A DNA stretch of 53,657 nt from positions 1-53,657 of the forward strand of contig NTJR01000001.1 in the NCBI GenBank assembly GCA_002457595.1, given 5' to 3'. Positions 1 through 9,200 of this stretch are shown one piece after another; the first letter of the stretch is position 1; each line of letters opens with the position of its first letter. Below the pieces are notes generated by a model. That model saw only the letters and a program-made list of their open reading frames with translations. It made no database searches and was not told where the DNA came from. Source of the DNA: Marine Group II euryarchaeote MED-G36 (GTDB taxonomy: Archaea; Thermoplasmatota; Poseidoniia; Poseidoniales; Thalassarchaeaceae). The position numbers and the translations under genes were made by a program.

Positions 1-2
1 TA

Positions 3-1229
3 GAATCCTTTGGAGCAACTAATTGGCAAGACGGAACTGCATTCAATTTCCGTTTCAATACAACATATCTTGCAGGAAACTACACTGTCACATTGAGAGT
101 TACCGACAATGGTGGTCTAATTAGTGAGGAATCCATCAATGTTGAGTTGTATGATTCATCTCCTCCTCTCGTCATCGAGAAAATCCACGAAATTTCAGTT
201 AGTTCCGGAACTCCCTACGAGTTTATTGCCGATGCTACTGATTCTGAATCAATTAATCTTCAATATTCTTGGGATTTTGATATTGACTCGGATGGGATAG
301 ATGAAGATGGCGATACGAGTAATGATGTTGATGCAACGGGTAATCCGGTATCATTCACATTTGAAAACAGTGGGTCATTTGAGGTTGTTTGCACCATTAC
401 AAATGATGCGGGGATTCCATCTCAAATTACATATTTCGTATCTGTAAAAGATTCTACTAATGATAATAGCATATTTGGTATGAATCCATATTTGTTGGTA
501 GGATTGATAATACTGATTGTCATATTCATTGTCGCCTTGGTTGGTCTAATTTCATGGCGAAGAATGACGAATGAACGCCTTAAGTTACTTCTAGCCGAGC
601 AAGAAGCTGCTGACGAAGAAAAACCGAGAGAGTTGACTATTGAGGAACAGAAAGCAATGTATGGTGGCAATTCAGCCTTCAATCAACCCGCTCCAACCCC
701 CTCTGCATCCTCTTTTGGGCAATTCGCATCGGGGATGTCGGGTAGTCCAAATCCAGTTGATTCAATTTCTATTGATGATGCGATAGATGAAGTTGATATT
801 GAAGCCCTCATTAATTCTCCAACTCCAATCGAATCGACTAAGGTTTCTAGTCCAGCAGCAGATTTACTGGCCCAATTTTCTACAGATGAAGACGAGGTCG
901 TTGAGGATGATGTAGTTGAGTTTTCTCATAATAGTGACAATCATGATTCGGAGGAGATGTGGAACTCAGATGTGTCCGAATTCGAAGAAGAAGAACTTCC
1001 AGTTCCACCACCTCCTACTATAGATGAACCTGAAGATGACAATCTAGAAGAAGACAAAAACTTGGATAAAGAAGCAGAGGACTCTTCTGAATTTCAAGAC
1101 GATAGAACAGTTCAACAAGACTGTAGTGATTGTGAACAGAGATTTGAGATTATTCTCCCAGAAGGTCATGATGTTGTAAGAGCCGCTTGTCCTTCATGTG
1201 GCTCCATTCAAACGGTAAAATTAGAATGA
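3..1229 (+). CDS. PKD-domain surface protein with cytoplasmic zinc ribbon (5'-truncated)
   Basis: The reading frame is open to the left edge, so the N-terminus lies outside the window; 408 residues are visible. The outer part is beta-rich, with a PKD-like domain (YSWDFDIDSDG at about 270-300, followed by the typical FENSGSFEV turn). One membrane span (MNPYLLVGLIILIVIF, from position 480) is followed by RR, so the long acidic tail is probably cytoplasmic. The tail ends in two CxxC pairs (CSDC near 1122 and CPSC near 1186), which form a zinc-ribbon-like module. PKD domains usually mediate adhesion or protein contact outside the cell. The ligand is unknown. It is the first of five collinear surface-protein genes. 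A TTG at 93 is an internal codon, not the start. Confidence 0.75.
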   Translation, partial: ESFGATNWQDGTAFNFRFNTTYLAGNYTVTLRVTDNGGLISEESINVELYDSSPPLVIEKIHEISVSSGTPYEFIADATDSESINLQYSWDFDIDSDGIDEDGDTSNDVDATGNPVSFTFENSGSFEVVCTITNDAGIPSQITYFVSVKDSTNDNSIFGMNPYLLVGLIILIVIFIVALVGLISWRRMTNERLKLLLAEQEAADEEKPRELTIEEQKAMYGGNSAFNQPAPTPSASSFGQFASGMSGSPNPVDSISIDDAIDEVDIEALINSPTPIESTKVSSPAADLLAQFSTDEDEVVEDDVVEFSHNSDNHDSEEMWNSDVSEFEEEELPVPPPPTIDEPEDDNLEEDKNLDKEAEDSSEFQDDRTVQQDCSDCEQRFEIILPEGHDVVRAACPSCGSIQTVKLE

Positions 1230-1316
1230 ATTGGCTAATTCATTTCCGTCCAAAGATGAATCATTGAGTGCCCTTGCAGCCCAAGACCCTAAATCGCACC
1301 TGATAGAGGTGATGAT

Positions 1317-4300
1317 ATGAGCAATGGCGCTGTTCGATTGATTCGAACTACGCCGACCGTCAATCTCTCACATACAATTCTCATAGTAGCATTGTTCCTT
1401 CTTCCTACTATTACACCGTTAGTTGAGGTAAACGCCGAGTCCCGAATTGAATCTAAGGATTTTGAAATTCTCAATGAATTATCTACAGTTTTAGAGGAAA
1501 GAAATGAAGTTATTGACTCAAATGCTATTGGACAATTAGCAAGTCCAATGCTTGAGCAACTCAAGTTAGGAATCCAAAATACTTCGGTCGCTGATCCATT
1601 ACACGATATTGATGAAGCATTGGATGAGGTCAGTTTAGTCAATACAAACGCACCGCAAGTAATTCATCCTGAGCCCTATGAATTGCTTACAAATGAGAGC
1701 AGCCGCCCTCCTGGTGAAGTTAGAACAATCTGGACAACTCTTTTCAATTTGACAGACTATGTTATTTGGACTCGTTATATTGACAATGATGGGAATGTCG
1801 TGGAGAAATTTGAGACAATTACATTTACTACAACTTTACTCTCATTCCTCGATTCAGAAACAGAGGCATTCCTCCATCAAGTTGACATTGATGATGATGG
1901 TGATGATGATCTCCAAGTCGGGTTGAGTGTAAGTCTTAACGACCTTGATTTGGATGGTTCAACAGTTTCTGCAGCCGCTCAACTAGATTATCGAATTTCA
2001 GTTCTTCAATCCAGTCTAACCGATTCGGATTGGGATAATTTAGAAACTCTTGAAGTTTCTTTGCTCAAGGCTTTCGCTTATTCAGATGGAATACTAAGTG
2101 AGGGTGAGAGTTATGTTTGGGTTATTGATTCAAAGTTTACCCATACGCCATATGAATTTACACTTGGTGTGGGTCTAGAGCGATTTAATTTTGATATCTC
2201 CGGAGTTGCAGGAGAGTTTTTGAGTAGCATTGCCACATTAATACTCGGACTAGGACTGGGAGATGATAGTAGTGTAACTATAGCTTCAATTGCATCTCCA
2301 TATCAGATTTCGATGGATAATCAGGGTCAAACAGATTGTCCTGATGACTATTCACCAATCGAGTTAACGACTTTACCTTCGAGTGAGATTGGTTGTGGGG
2401 TTACTGCCGGATTTGGTTATGTTCACTTTTCACCACCTGACTCTCAAGATGAGCGTGATGTTTGGGAGGTTGCCTATATTGAAGCAGCAATTCATCCTAA
2501 TCGATTATCAAATATCCTTCCCTCACAAGTGGATGTTACGATCAGAACTGATAGTACTCTGGCGGATGGGACTGGCAGTTTAGGAGAAAATGGCCTCACT
2601 ACAGTTGAATACTGGGCCGATGAAAGAGCAGATTTACACCTGCATTTCCACGAAGATCGCTCTCAGGTTCCACCTGAGAATTCAGATGGAGAATATGGAA
2701 ATCTAACGGATTCAATTGGTTGGTTTAGAGGGATGCCTGCAGGATCTCTCGATGACCAAGAAATTGACAGGATTTTCACAATGCTTGGCTCAAAATCTTC
2801 ACCTGAACTTCCTGGAGGGCAGCCAAGTCGTCTAGGTTTGATTATTGGTGTAAAGAATTTCACAAGAGATTCATCACAGAATGTTGACGACCCAACTCTA
2901 CCTGTGAATCCAGCCTACCCTCCAAAGACTCTGGTTCTAGTGCGCTCAGTAGAGTCTGTTGAGGAAGTTGAGTATAATTCTTGGATGAAACGAGGAGGTT
3001 TATCGACGGATCACCAAAGAATTCAGATTACCGCTATAGGTGTTCCAACGGCATTAGTTCTATTTGGTTCATTTGAATTAGGTGGAACTTCTCAAGCGGA
3101 TACAAGCTTAGATTCTGAACAAAATCTAGATTTCATGTCTAGGATATTCGATGTTGTATTGATAAATATCGTAGACATTTTCTTAGATATTGGAACTATA
3201 ATTAACGATATTCCTTCAGCAACTGTAGATGTAATAAGTGGTGGCGTTGGTGGTTCAGGTGGCTTATCTGGACAAACTATTCATCTTCAGATGCATGATA
3301 ACTGGCAAATTAATCGCGAAGCAACATCAATCGAAGAGATAGGTTTGCAACTTGGATCTAGTTCACACCCAATAATGCCAGGAGATCATCTAATTCTCGC
3401 TACAGATCGCTCACTCGATATGGTACAAGGGGTTGATGGCCCCCAAAAACCTCTGGTAGAAGTTGCTGCAAGCCTCAGGTTTAGTGGATTAAGTTCGTTT
3501 ACTCTTATTGATGATAGAGATGCTGAATCTCAATATGTTCAGCTACTTACACAGGCAAATGAGGAGTTCTCATTCCTATATATCGATCATCTTAGTAATG
3601 ATCTCAATGGTGCTGCTCATCAAGGAGTTTCAATATCGGATATTCCTGATAATATTACAGCAGATTTAACTCCCGAAAGAGCCACTTATTTGGCTAGTTC
3701 ACCAATTGATAGGATAAGTTATACTGGAATTGAGGGTGTTCAAAGACAGGCAGCGCATATACTAGATGTCCCCGCCTCATTTTCAATTGAGTTTGGCGAT
3801 ACAACCAAATTTAATTCATCAACGCCAATTTCAACAATACATGCACAAATGACAAATTCTAGTGAGCCAGTAACAATGAGTGGCGATCATTTTCTTTTCC
3901 ATCATGAACCCAAAGATGGTTCATCAACAATTTCAACTAGAATTTCTGGCTTGCAAGAAGTTGGATGGGTGAGTCCAATTGAATCTGGTGCCTCTGGTCC
4001 ACTTGGTCGTGGTACAGCATTTATGACCACTTCTGGAGATAGAACTCTGAGTATTGATGTCGAACACGCATCAATTGATGGAGAAGATGGACTCTCTGCA
4101 TCTGTACTAATTGATCCATTACCATCTAGTCTTTCAGTGGAGATACCAACAGGTTCTGATAATGAGGGAACTCTAAATATTCCTGTATTGAATACTAGTC
4201 AAGGTGTCTCAGGAATCGCTTTCTTCCTTGGAGGATTAGCGGGACTAGGTCAGTCAGTAAACCAAGTTCTTGCTGGCGTTACCTCTGATGTTGCTTCGGG

Positions 4301-5678
4301 AAAACAGGACGGAAACGGTTCTTTCTCTTATGGTATTGAGCTAGATGCGGACAGTTCTTTTGATCTTATTTTCGATGCCAGTCATGGTAATGGTACGGTA
4401 GAAAGTCCTCCATGGGTTCATGGAATATCTTTCAATTCAGCAAGTTCCGGAATTAGTGATGGATTCCATGTTCGTGGATGGTTGCCTGAACTCCCTCCTC
4501 AAATTGATTTGTCCGTTACTCGTCTACCTACTGAAAAAGGGCAAGATTGGGCTATTCAATTAGGAATGGAGGATTGGAAACCCGTTCGACCCGAATTTAT
4601 GATTAATATCCAGGGAGTAAACGGTCAAGATTTATTGTTTACTCTAGATGGACTAAATGTTGGAAAATCTACTTCTCTTGGTATAGATTCAATATTTGAG
4701 ATACGTGAGACGTCAGGAGGGATCACAGAAGTCACAACCTCAACTCACTACTTTATGTCGAACCGCCTCGATTGGATTCACGCACTTCTAATCAATCGAG
4801 AAGCCGGAGCAAGAACTGAATTTCTTGTTAATGACATTCCCGAATCGATAGATTTGCAAGCTAGTATTGGAACTGCAATTTCTCTAGATATGACCGTCCC
4901 CGAATCATCTAGGCGAGATGGTCCTGCTGTTGATTCAATTATGCTTCAACAAATGCAGTGGATGCATGGAAAATGGTGGCCTGCTACTGTATTCTTGCAA
5001 AATGTTCCAAATTCAATCAGCCTTACAACAGAACCCGATTTGAATTTTGATATCACTAAGAGTCTTGCATTTCAGGGAACTCCAATTCTTGATTTCTCTG
5101 CATCAGAGGAAGGCATGTCTCTATACATTGAAGCCAGTGGTCGAGCAATCAATAGTAGGGGAGACATAATTCTCCTAGCTGAAGGAATGACCGATAGAAT
5201 GGTCATCGCACCAACGGATGACTATGGCTTAGCAATTAGATCAGGCGGGGATGGTGTTGAACGAATTTATCTACGAACAACCAATATTCCAGCTACCCCT
5301 CCAGTAGTTCTAGAGGAGATGGAGGCTTTAGGTGAGAATTTACGTAGTGCTACTATCCATGTTGTTGAAATTGCAGGACCATACAGTGTGATTGATATTG
5401 AAGATGTACAAGGGGGCCGAATTATTGCTTCTGCAAGGGCATCGGCAGAAGTTGAAGGATTAGGTACAACATTCGATCTTAGAGGCGTACTTCTTGACGC
5501 TCAGGTTACAGGAGGAGTTCCTACTGGCACGAGTCTTGGAGTAAATGGTCTGGCTTCCGATTTATCTCTCCTAAATCTTATTCCTGGATTTGAAGGCTCT
5601 ACTCGTCATATTATTGCCCCTGAGCCTTTTTCTTCAGCTATATTTACACTTACTGCGACATTCATTGGAGGTGACTAA
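1317..5678 (+). CDS. Very large secreted protein of unknown function
   Basis: The protein has 1453 residues. An N-terminal hydrophobic segment (residues about 18-33, HTILIVALFLLPTITPL) after a basic region looks like a signal peptide. An acidic calcium-loop-like stretch (DIDDDGDDDLQ) lies near residues 188-199. Several glycine-rich moderately hydrophobic stretches occur inside (for example FLSSIATLILGLGLG and GIAFFLGGLAGLG), but there is no clear C-terminal anchor. I do not recognise a catalytic motif. The ATG at 1317 follows GAGGTGATGAT, a good ribosome binding site. The next gene starts 1 base after the stop and encodes a single-span protein, which could anchor or assist this product (inference). 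Composition is rich in Asp, Ser and Thr, as in its neighbours. Confidence 0.75.
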   Translation: MSNGAVRLIRTTPTVNLSHTILIVALFLLPTITPLVEVNAESRIESKDFEILNELSTVLEERNEVIDSNAIGQLASPMLEQLKLGIQNTSVADPLHDIDEALDEVSLVNTNAPQVIHPEPYELLTNESSRPPGEVRTIWTTLFNLTDYVIWTRYIDNDGNVVEKFETITFTTTLLSFLDSETEAFLHQVDIDDDGDDDLQVGLSVSLNDLDLDGSTVSAAAQLDYRISVLQSSLTDSDWDNLETLEVSLLKAFAYSDGILSEGESYVWVIDSKFTHTPYEFTLGVGLERFNFDISGVAGEFLSSIATLILGLGLGDDSSVTIASIASPYQISMDNQGQTDCPDDYSPIELTTLPSSEIGCGVTAGFGYVHFSPPDSQDERDVWEVAYIEAAIHPNRLSNILPSQVDVTIRTDSTLADGTGSLGENGLTTVEYWADERADLHLHFHEDRSQVPPENSDGEYGNLTDSIGWFRGMPAGSLDDQEIDRIFTMLGSKSSPELPGGQPSRLGLIIGVKNFTRDSSQNVDDPTLPVNPAYPPKTLVLVRSVESVEEVEYNSWMKRGGLSTDHQRIQITAIGVPTALVLFGSFELGGTSQADTSLDSEQNLDFMSRIFDVVLINIVDIFLDIGTIINDIPSATVDVISGGVGGSGGLSGQTIHLQMHDNWQINREATSIEEIGLQLGSSSHPIMPGDHLILATDRSLDMVQGVDGPQKPLVEVAASLRFSGLSSFTLIDDRDAESQYVQLLTQANEEFSFLYIDHLSNDLNGAAHQGVSISDIPDNITADLTPERATYLASSPIDRISYTGIEGVQRQAAHILDVPASFSIEFGDTTKFNSSTPISTIHAQMTNSSEPVTMSGDHFLFHHEPKDGSSTISTRISGLQEVGWVSPIESGASGPLGRGTAFMTTSGDRTLSIDVEHASIDGEDGLSASVLIDPLPSSLSVEIPTGSDNEGTLNIPVLNTSQGVSGIAFFLGGLAGLGQSVNQVLAGVTSDVASGKQDGNGSFSYGIELDADSSFDLIFDASHGNGTVESPPWVHGISFNSASSGISDGFHVRGWLPELPPQIDLSVTRLPTEKGQDWAIQLGMEDWKPVRPEFMINIQGVNGQDLLFTLDGLNVGKSTSLGIDSIFEIRETSGGITEVTTSTHYFMSNRLDWIHALLINREAGARTEFLVNDIPESIDLQASIGTAISLDMTVPESSRRDGPAVDSIMLQQMQWMHGKWWPATVFLQNVPNSISLTTEPDLNFDITKSLAFQGTPILDFSASEEGMSLYIEASGRAINSRGDIILLAEGMTDRMVIAPTDDYGLAIRSGGDGVERIYLRTTNIPATPPVVLEEMEALGENLRSATIHVVEIAGPYSVIDIEDVQGGRIIASARASAEVEGLGTTFDLRGVLLDAQVTGGVPTGTSLGVNGLASDLSLLNLIPGFEGSTRHIIAPEPFSSAIFTLTATFIGGD

Positions 5679-5679
5679 A

Positions 5680-6240
5680 ATGGGTTTACTTGAGAAGATT
5701 AAAAATGCAAAAGGCGAAGATTCTCCTGAAGCCACTGAAAAGGCGCATGAAATCTTACAAATCGTCGGAGAAAGGGTGGAAATCATTCGCCCTACTCGTG
5801 TGATTTTTGCTTCGATTTCTGTTTTATTGATTCTCAGTGCTGTTTTTATTGTCAGTACATGGCTTGTTCCATATGACAGAACCTCAGTAGATGTTGTTTA
5901 CATTCAAGGTGGCTCAGGACATGTAGTTCTAGTTGAGTTGAACAATAAAGGTTCACGATCAATTGAGGATATTACCATGGATATTCGATTTTTGGATGAT
6001 TTAGGGGTGGAAATTGCTCGAACAAGTTTTGTTTCTGAAGAGATTCCAGCACATACTTCAGTAGCGGGAGATGAATTGGAATTACTAATTAGCGGCGAGT
6101 CAGTTTGGGAGAATTATACTATCGAAATTTCTCTTGATTATACCTATGGTGGTGATTCCTATCATGAGAGATTTACACATGAAGTCGGTCAATGGGCTAG
6201 AGAGATGTTCACCGATAAGGCTCCTATTCGATTTTTCTAA
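5680..6240 (+). CDS. Small single-span membrane protein, unknown family
   Basis: The protein has 186 residues. The start is the ATG at 5680, preceded by GGAGGTGAC at 5667-5675; upstream in-frame codons lie inside the previous gene and have no ribosome binding site. The first 45 residues are charged and probably cytoplasmic (KIKNAKGEDSPEATEKAHEI). One membrane span follows (VIFASISVLLILSAVFIVSTWLV), then an outer domain of about 120 residues that looks like an immunoglobulin-like beta sandwich (VELNNKGSRSIEDITMDIRFLDD). The topology is inferred from charge. It is translationally linked to the 1453-residue secreted protein upstream, so the two products may act as a pair. No function can be named. 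Confidence 0.75.
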   Translation: MGLLEKIKNAKGEDSPEATEKAHEILQIVGERVEIIRPTRVIFASISVLLILSAVFIVSTWLVPYDRTSVDVVYIQGGSGHVVLVELNNKGSRSIEDITMDIRFLDDLGVEIARTSFVSEEIPAHTSVAGDELELLISGESVWENYTIEISLDYTYGGDSYHERFTHEVGQWAREMFTDKAPIRFF

Positions 6241-6257
6241 CACGACCTATGGTCGTG
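6241..6257 (+). promoter_or_regulatory. Perfect hairpin before the subtilisin gene
   Basis: CACGACC, loop TAT, GGTCGTG. This 7-bp perfect stem begins right after the TAA at 6238-6240 and ends 16 bases before the TTG start at 6274; AGAGGT lies between. There is no T-tract, so it does not look like an archaeal terminator. It is one of a series of similar elements in this window. Confidence 0.65.
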
Positions 6258-6273
6258 AATCAAGAGGTTACAA

Positions 6274-9200
6274 TTGACCCGAATACTGAAAGGTAGAGTA
6301 TTTCGGGGTCGTTCTATGTCTCAGCGAGCCTCGCTGTTAGTTCTAACAATCCTTCTTCTTGGAATGGCTCCAATTAGTGGAACAATGATTGATGAATCAT
6401 CGACATCAGAATTACCTCTAGATAATACAACTCAGAGAATTGAAATCTCAGCCAACCCAGATTCAATCAGAGATCTTGGTGAATCAAATGTTATCGAAGG
6501 ATTTGAGAGAACTCGTAGTAATACCGCTGAATCCTCTATCGGCGTATATACTGAGATTGGATTTATTCCTTCCGTTCATATTCCTAGTTCATTGACAGTA
6601 AATCGTGCGGATTTAGTGATTGTAATAGTAAATGGTGAAGTTGGAATTTGGGATGCTAGGATTTCAATAGAAGAATCAGCCAATGTCGAAATTAGAACTA
6701 CAATCCCTCCGTCAGGTTTCCTCGTTCAGGGTGATCAGAAAGAGATTTCTAAGTTAGCTGAAATCGATGTAATTGAAGCAGTTCATAATGTTCCCATAGG
6801 ACTTCTTGTTGATCCGATTTTGAGAGTCGTTGATGAAGGCAAAATCATGGTTGAGATTCTGGGTTGGAAGGATGATGAGTTGCAAAGGCATTCAGAACCA
6901 GGTCTAGGTATTGATGCTTCTTTGGATGAAGTCTCAAAAGAATGGATGACCGATTCCTGGAGTCCCGAAGAGGGTCGATTATGGGGCGAAATTAACCTTG
7001 CTGATTTAGGAAAAATTTCTCAACATCCTTCTGTTTCTTGGATTTCTCCTCTGCCTGTGCTTGAACTTCACAATGATAATGCAAGAAACTGGATGGGAAT
7101 AAATTCTGTTGATTCTTACTTTGTTACGGATTTAGATGGCTCTGGACAGACAATAGCAGTTGGTGATTCTGGAATAGATCATGATCATGGCGACTTTGGT
7201 AACAGAATAGTTGCTAGAACATCAGTCACTCCTGGTGATTCGAGTACGGCCGACCCTAGTGATGGACATGGTACCCATGTTGCCTGCACTGTTTTGGGTT
7301 CCGGAATGCGTAGCAGTGGCACATATGCTGGAGTTGCTCCGGCTGCTAGTCTATACTTTCAAGCGATGGAAGACGATGACACAAATTCATTGTATAGTTA
7401 TGGAATAAATAGCATGCTTAATTCTGCTTACAACGATGGCGCACGATTACACACAAATAGTTGGGGCTCTGCAAGTGGACATGGTTCCTACTCAACTCAG
7501 TCAGAAGATGCTGATGATCGTACATCTACTTGGGATCAGTACTGGTCTTACGACGGGATGACAGTCCTTTTTGCCGCCGGTAATGATCGATATACAGGTG
7601 TAACGCCTCCTGCAACAGCCAAGAATGTAATTACCATTGGAGGCCATGATAATCGAGGCAGTGGTTCTCCTGATAGTATGTATTATTCCAGCAGTAGAGG
7701 ACCTACTGATGATGGGCGTATCAAACCCGACCTAGTTGCTCCTGGAGATGGCGTTCGCTCCTGCCTCGCTCAAGAGGCTCAGGACACTGATTCAGGGTGG
7801 TCAAACGACTGGTACCTTGAGTACAGCGGCACTTCCATGGCGACTCCAGCCGCAGCAGGCGCTGCAACTTTAGTACGAGAATATCTGATGGAAGTTGCAA
7901 ATAGGCCTGCTCCTCAAGGTGCTCTAATCAAGGCTCTGCTTATTCTTGGAGCCGAGGATATGGGAACTCGAAACATTCCTAATGATGACGAAGGATGGGG
8001 TCGTGTAAATCTGATAAATTCATTAATTCCGGATAGTGACGAAGGGATTTTCGTAGATGATAGAAATAGAATCAAGAGCGGTCAAACACGTGAATATAAT
8101 TTCGATATTACTAGGTCAGGGGAACCGCTGAAAGTGGTTCTAGCGTGGTCGGATTTCCCCGGCTCGTCTCAATCTAACGCTCAACTTAGAAATGATTTGA
8201 ATTTAGAAGTCACTAATCCTAATGGAAATATGGTCTACAAAGGAAATGTTTTCACTTCAGGTCATTCAATTACCGGGGGTAATTGGGATGATGTAAACAA
8301 CGTCGAAGTGGTTTTGGTTGACTCAGCCTCGACCGGCACATGGACAGTCAGTGTCAAGGATGATTATCATGGAGGCGGCCGAACGTGGCAACCATACTCA
8401 ATAGCCGTTAGAGGGGTAAATGTCAATGATTTGTCGCCGGATCCAACTTTCTCATCAGAAGTTATCATTGATCCTATCGTTCCACAAGTTGGAGAAAATG
8501 TTGAGATTACCGTTACTGTTGAAAATTTAGGAGCGGGGTCAATCCCTGATCTTGATGTAATGGCTAGAGCTGATGGTTCACTAATCTCAAATCAGGTTAT
8601 TTCGTTAATTCCTGGCGAATCAAAGCAAGTTACATGGAATTGGACACCTACACAGGAGGGACAAATTCCACTAGAATTTAGAGTCGACCCAAATGACTTA
8701 GTCGAGGAGACATCTGAATCAAACAATCTTCTAACTCATATGTTACAAGTCAGTGCTCCCGGTGTTAGAGTCAGCTCAAGTGAGGCCTATATTTCTCTTA
8801 GCGATGCTACAGATTCAGTTACTTCATGGGATCTCCAACTAACTAATACAGCACTTTTCGAGACAAATGCTACTATAGAAGCCAGCAATGTAATACGAAT
8901 GAGTGATGGATTAGAATTTGATTGGTTTAAATCCTTCACGAATACAGAATTTAATCTCGCTGCAGCAGAAACTATAGACATTGGATTCACTTTAATTCAT
9001 CCCGCTCCTCCACAACCTGGAACATATCAAATTATGATTACTGGAACGGACATAGAAAACTCTGTTGAATCTATTTTGTCTATTTTCTTTGTTGTGCCAC
9101 TTCTTGCTGAAGCCGATGTCCAAATTAGTGCAGGACAAATTCTTGTCAGCCCATTAGAGAAAACGAATGTTCAATTTTTCGTCACAAATCTTGGTAATGG

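Noticed and set aside
6241-6257. Classical intrinsic terminator
   Set aside because: The hairpin has no T-run after it, and the following gene is on the same strand with a ribosome binding site close by.
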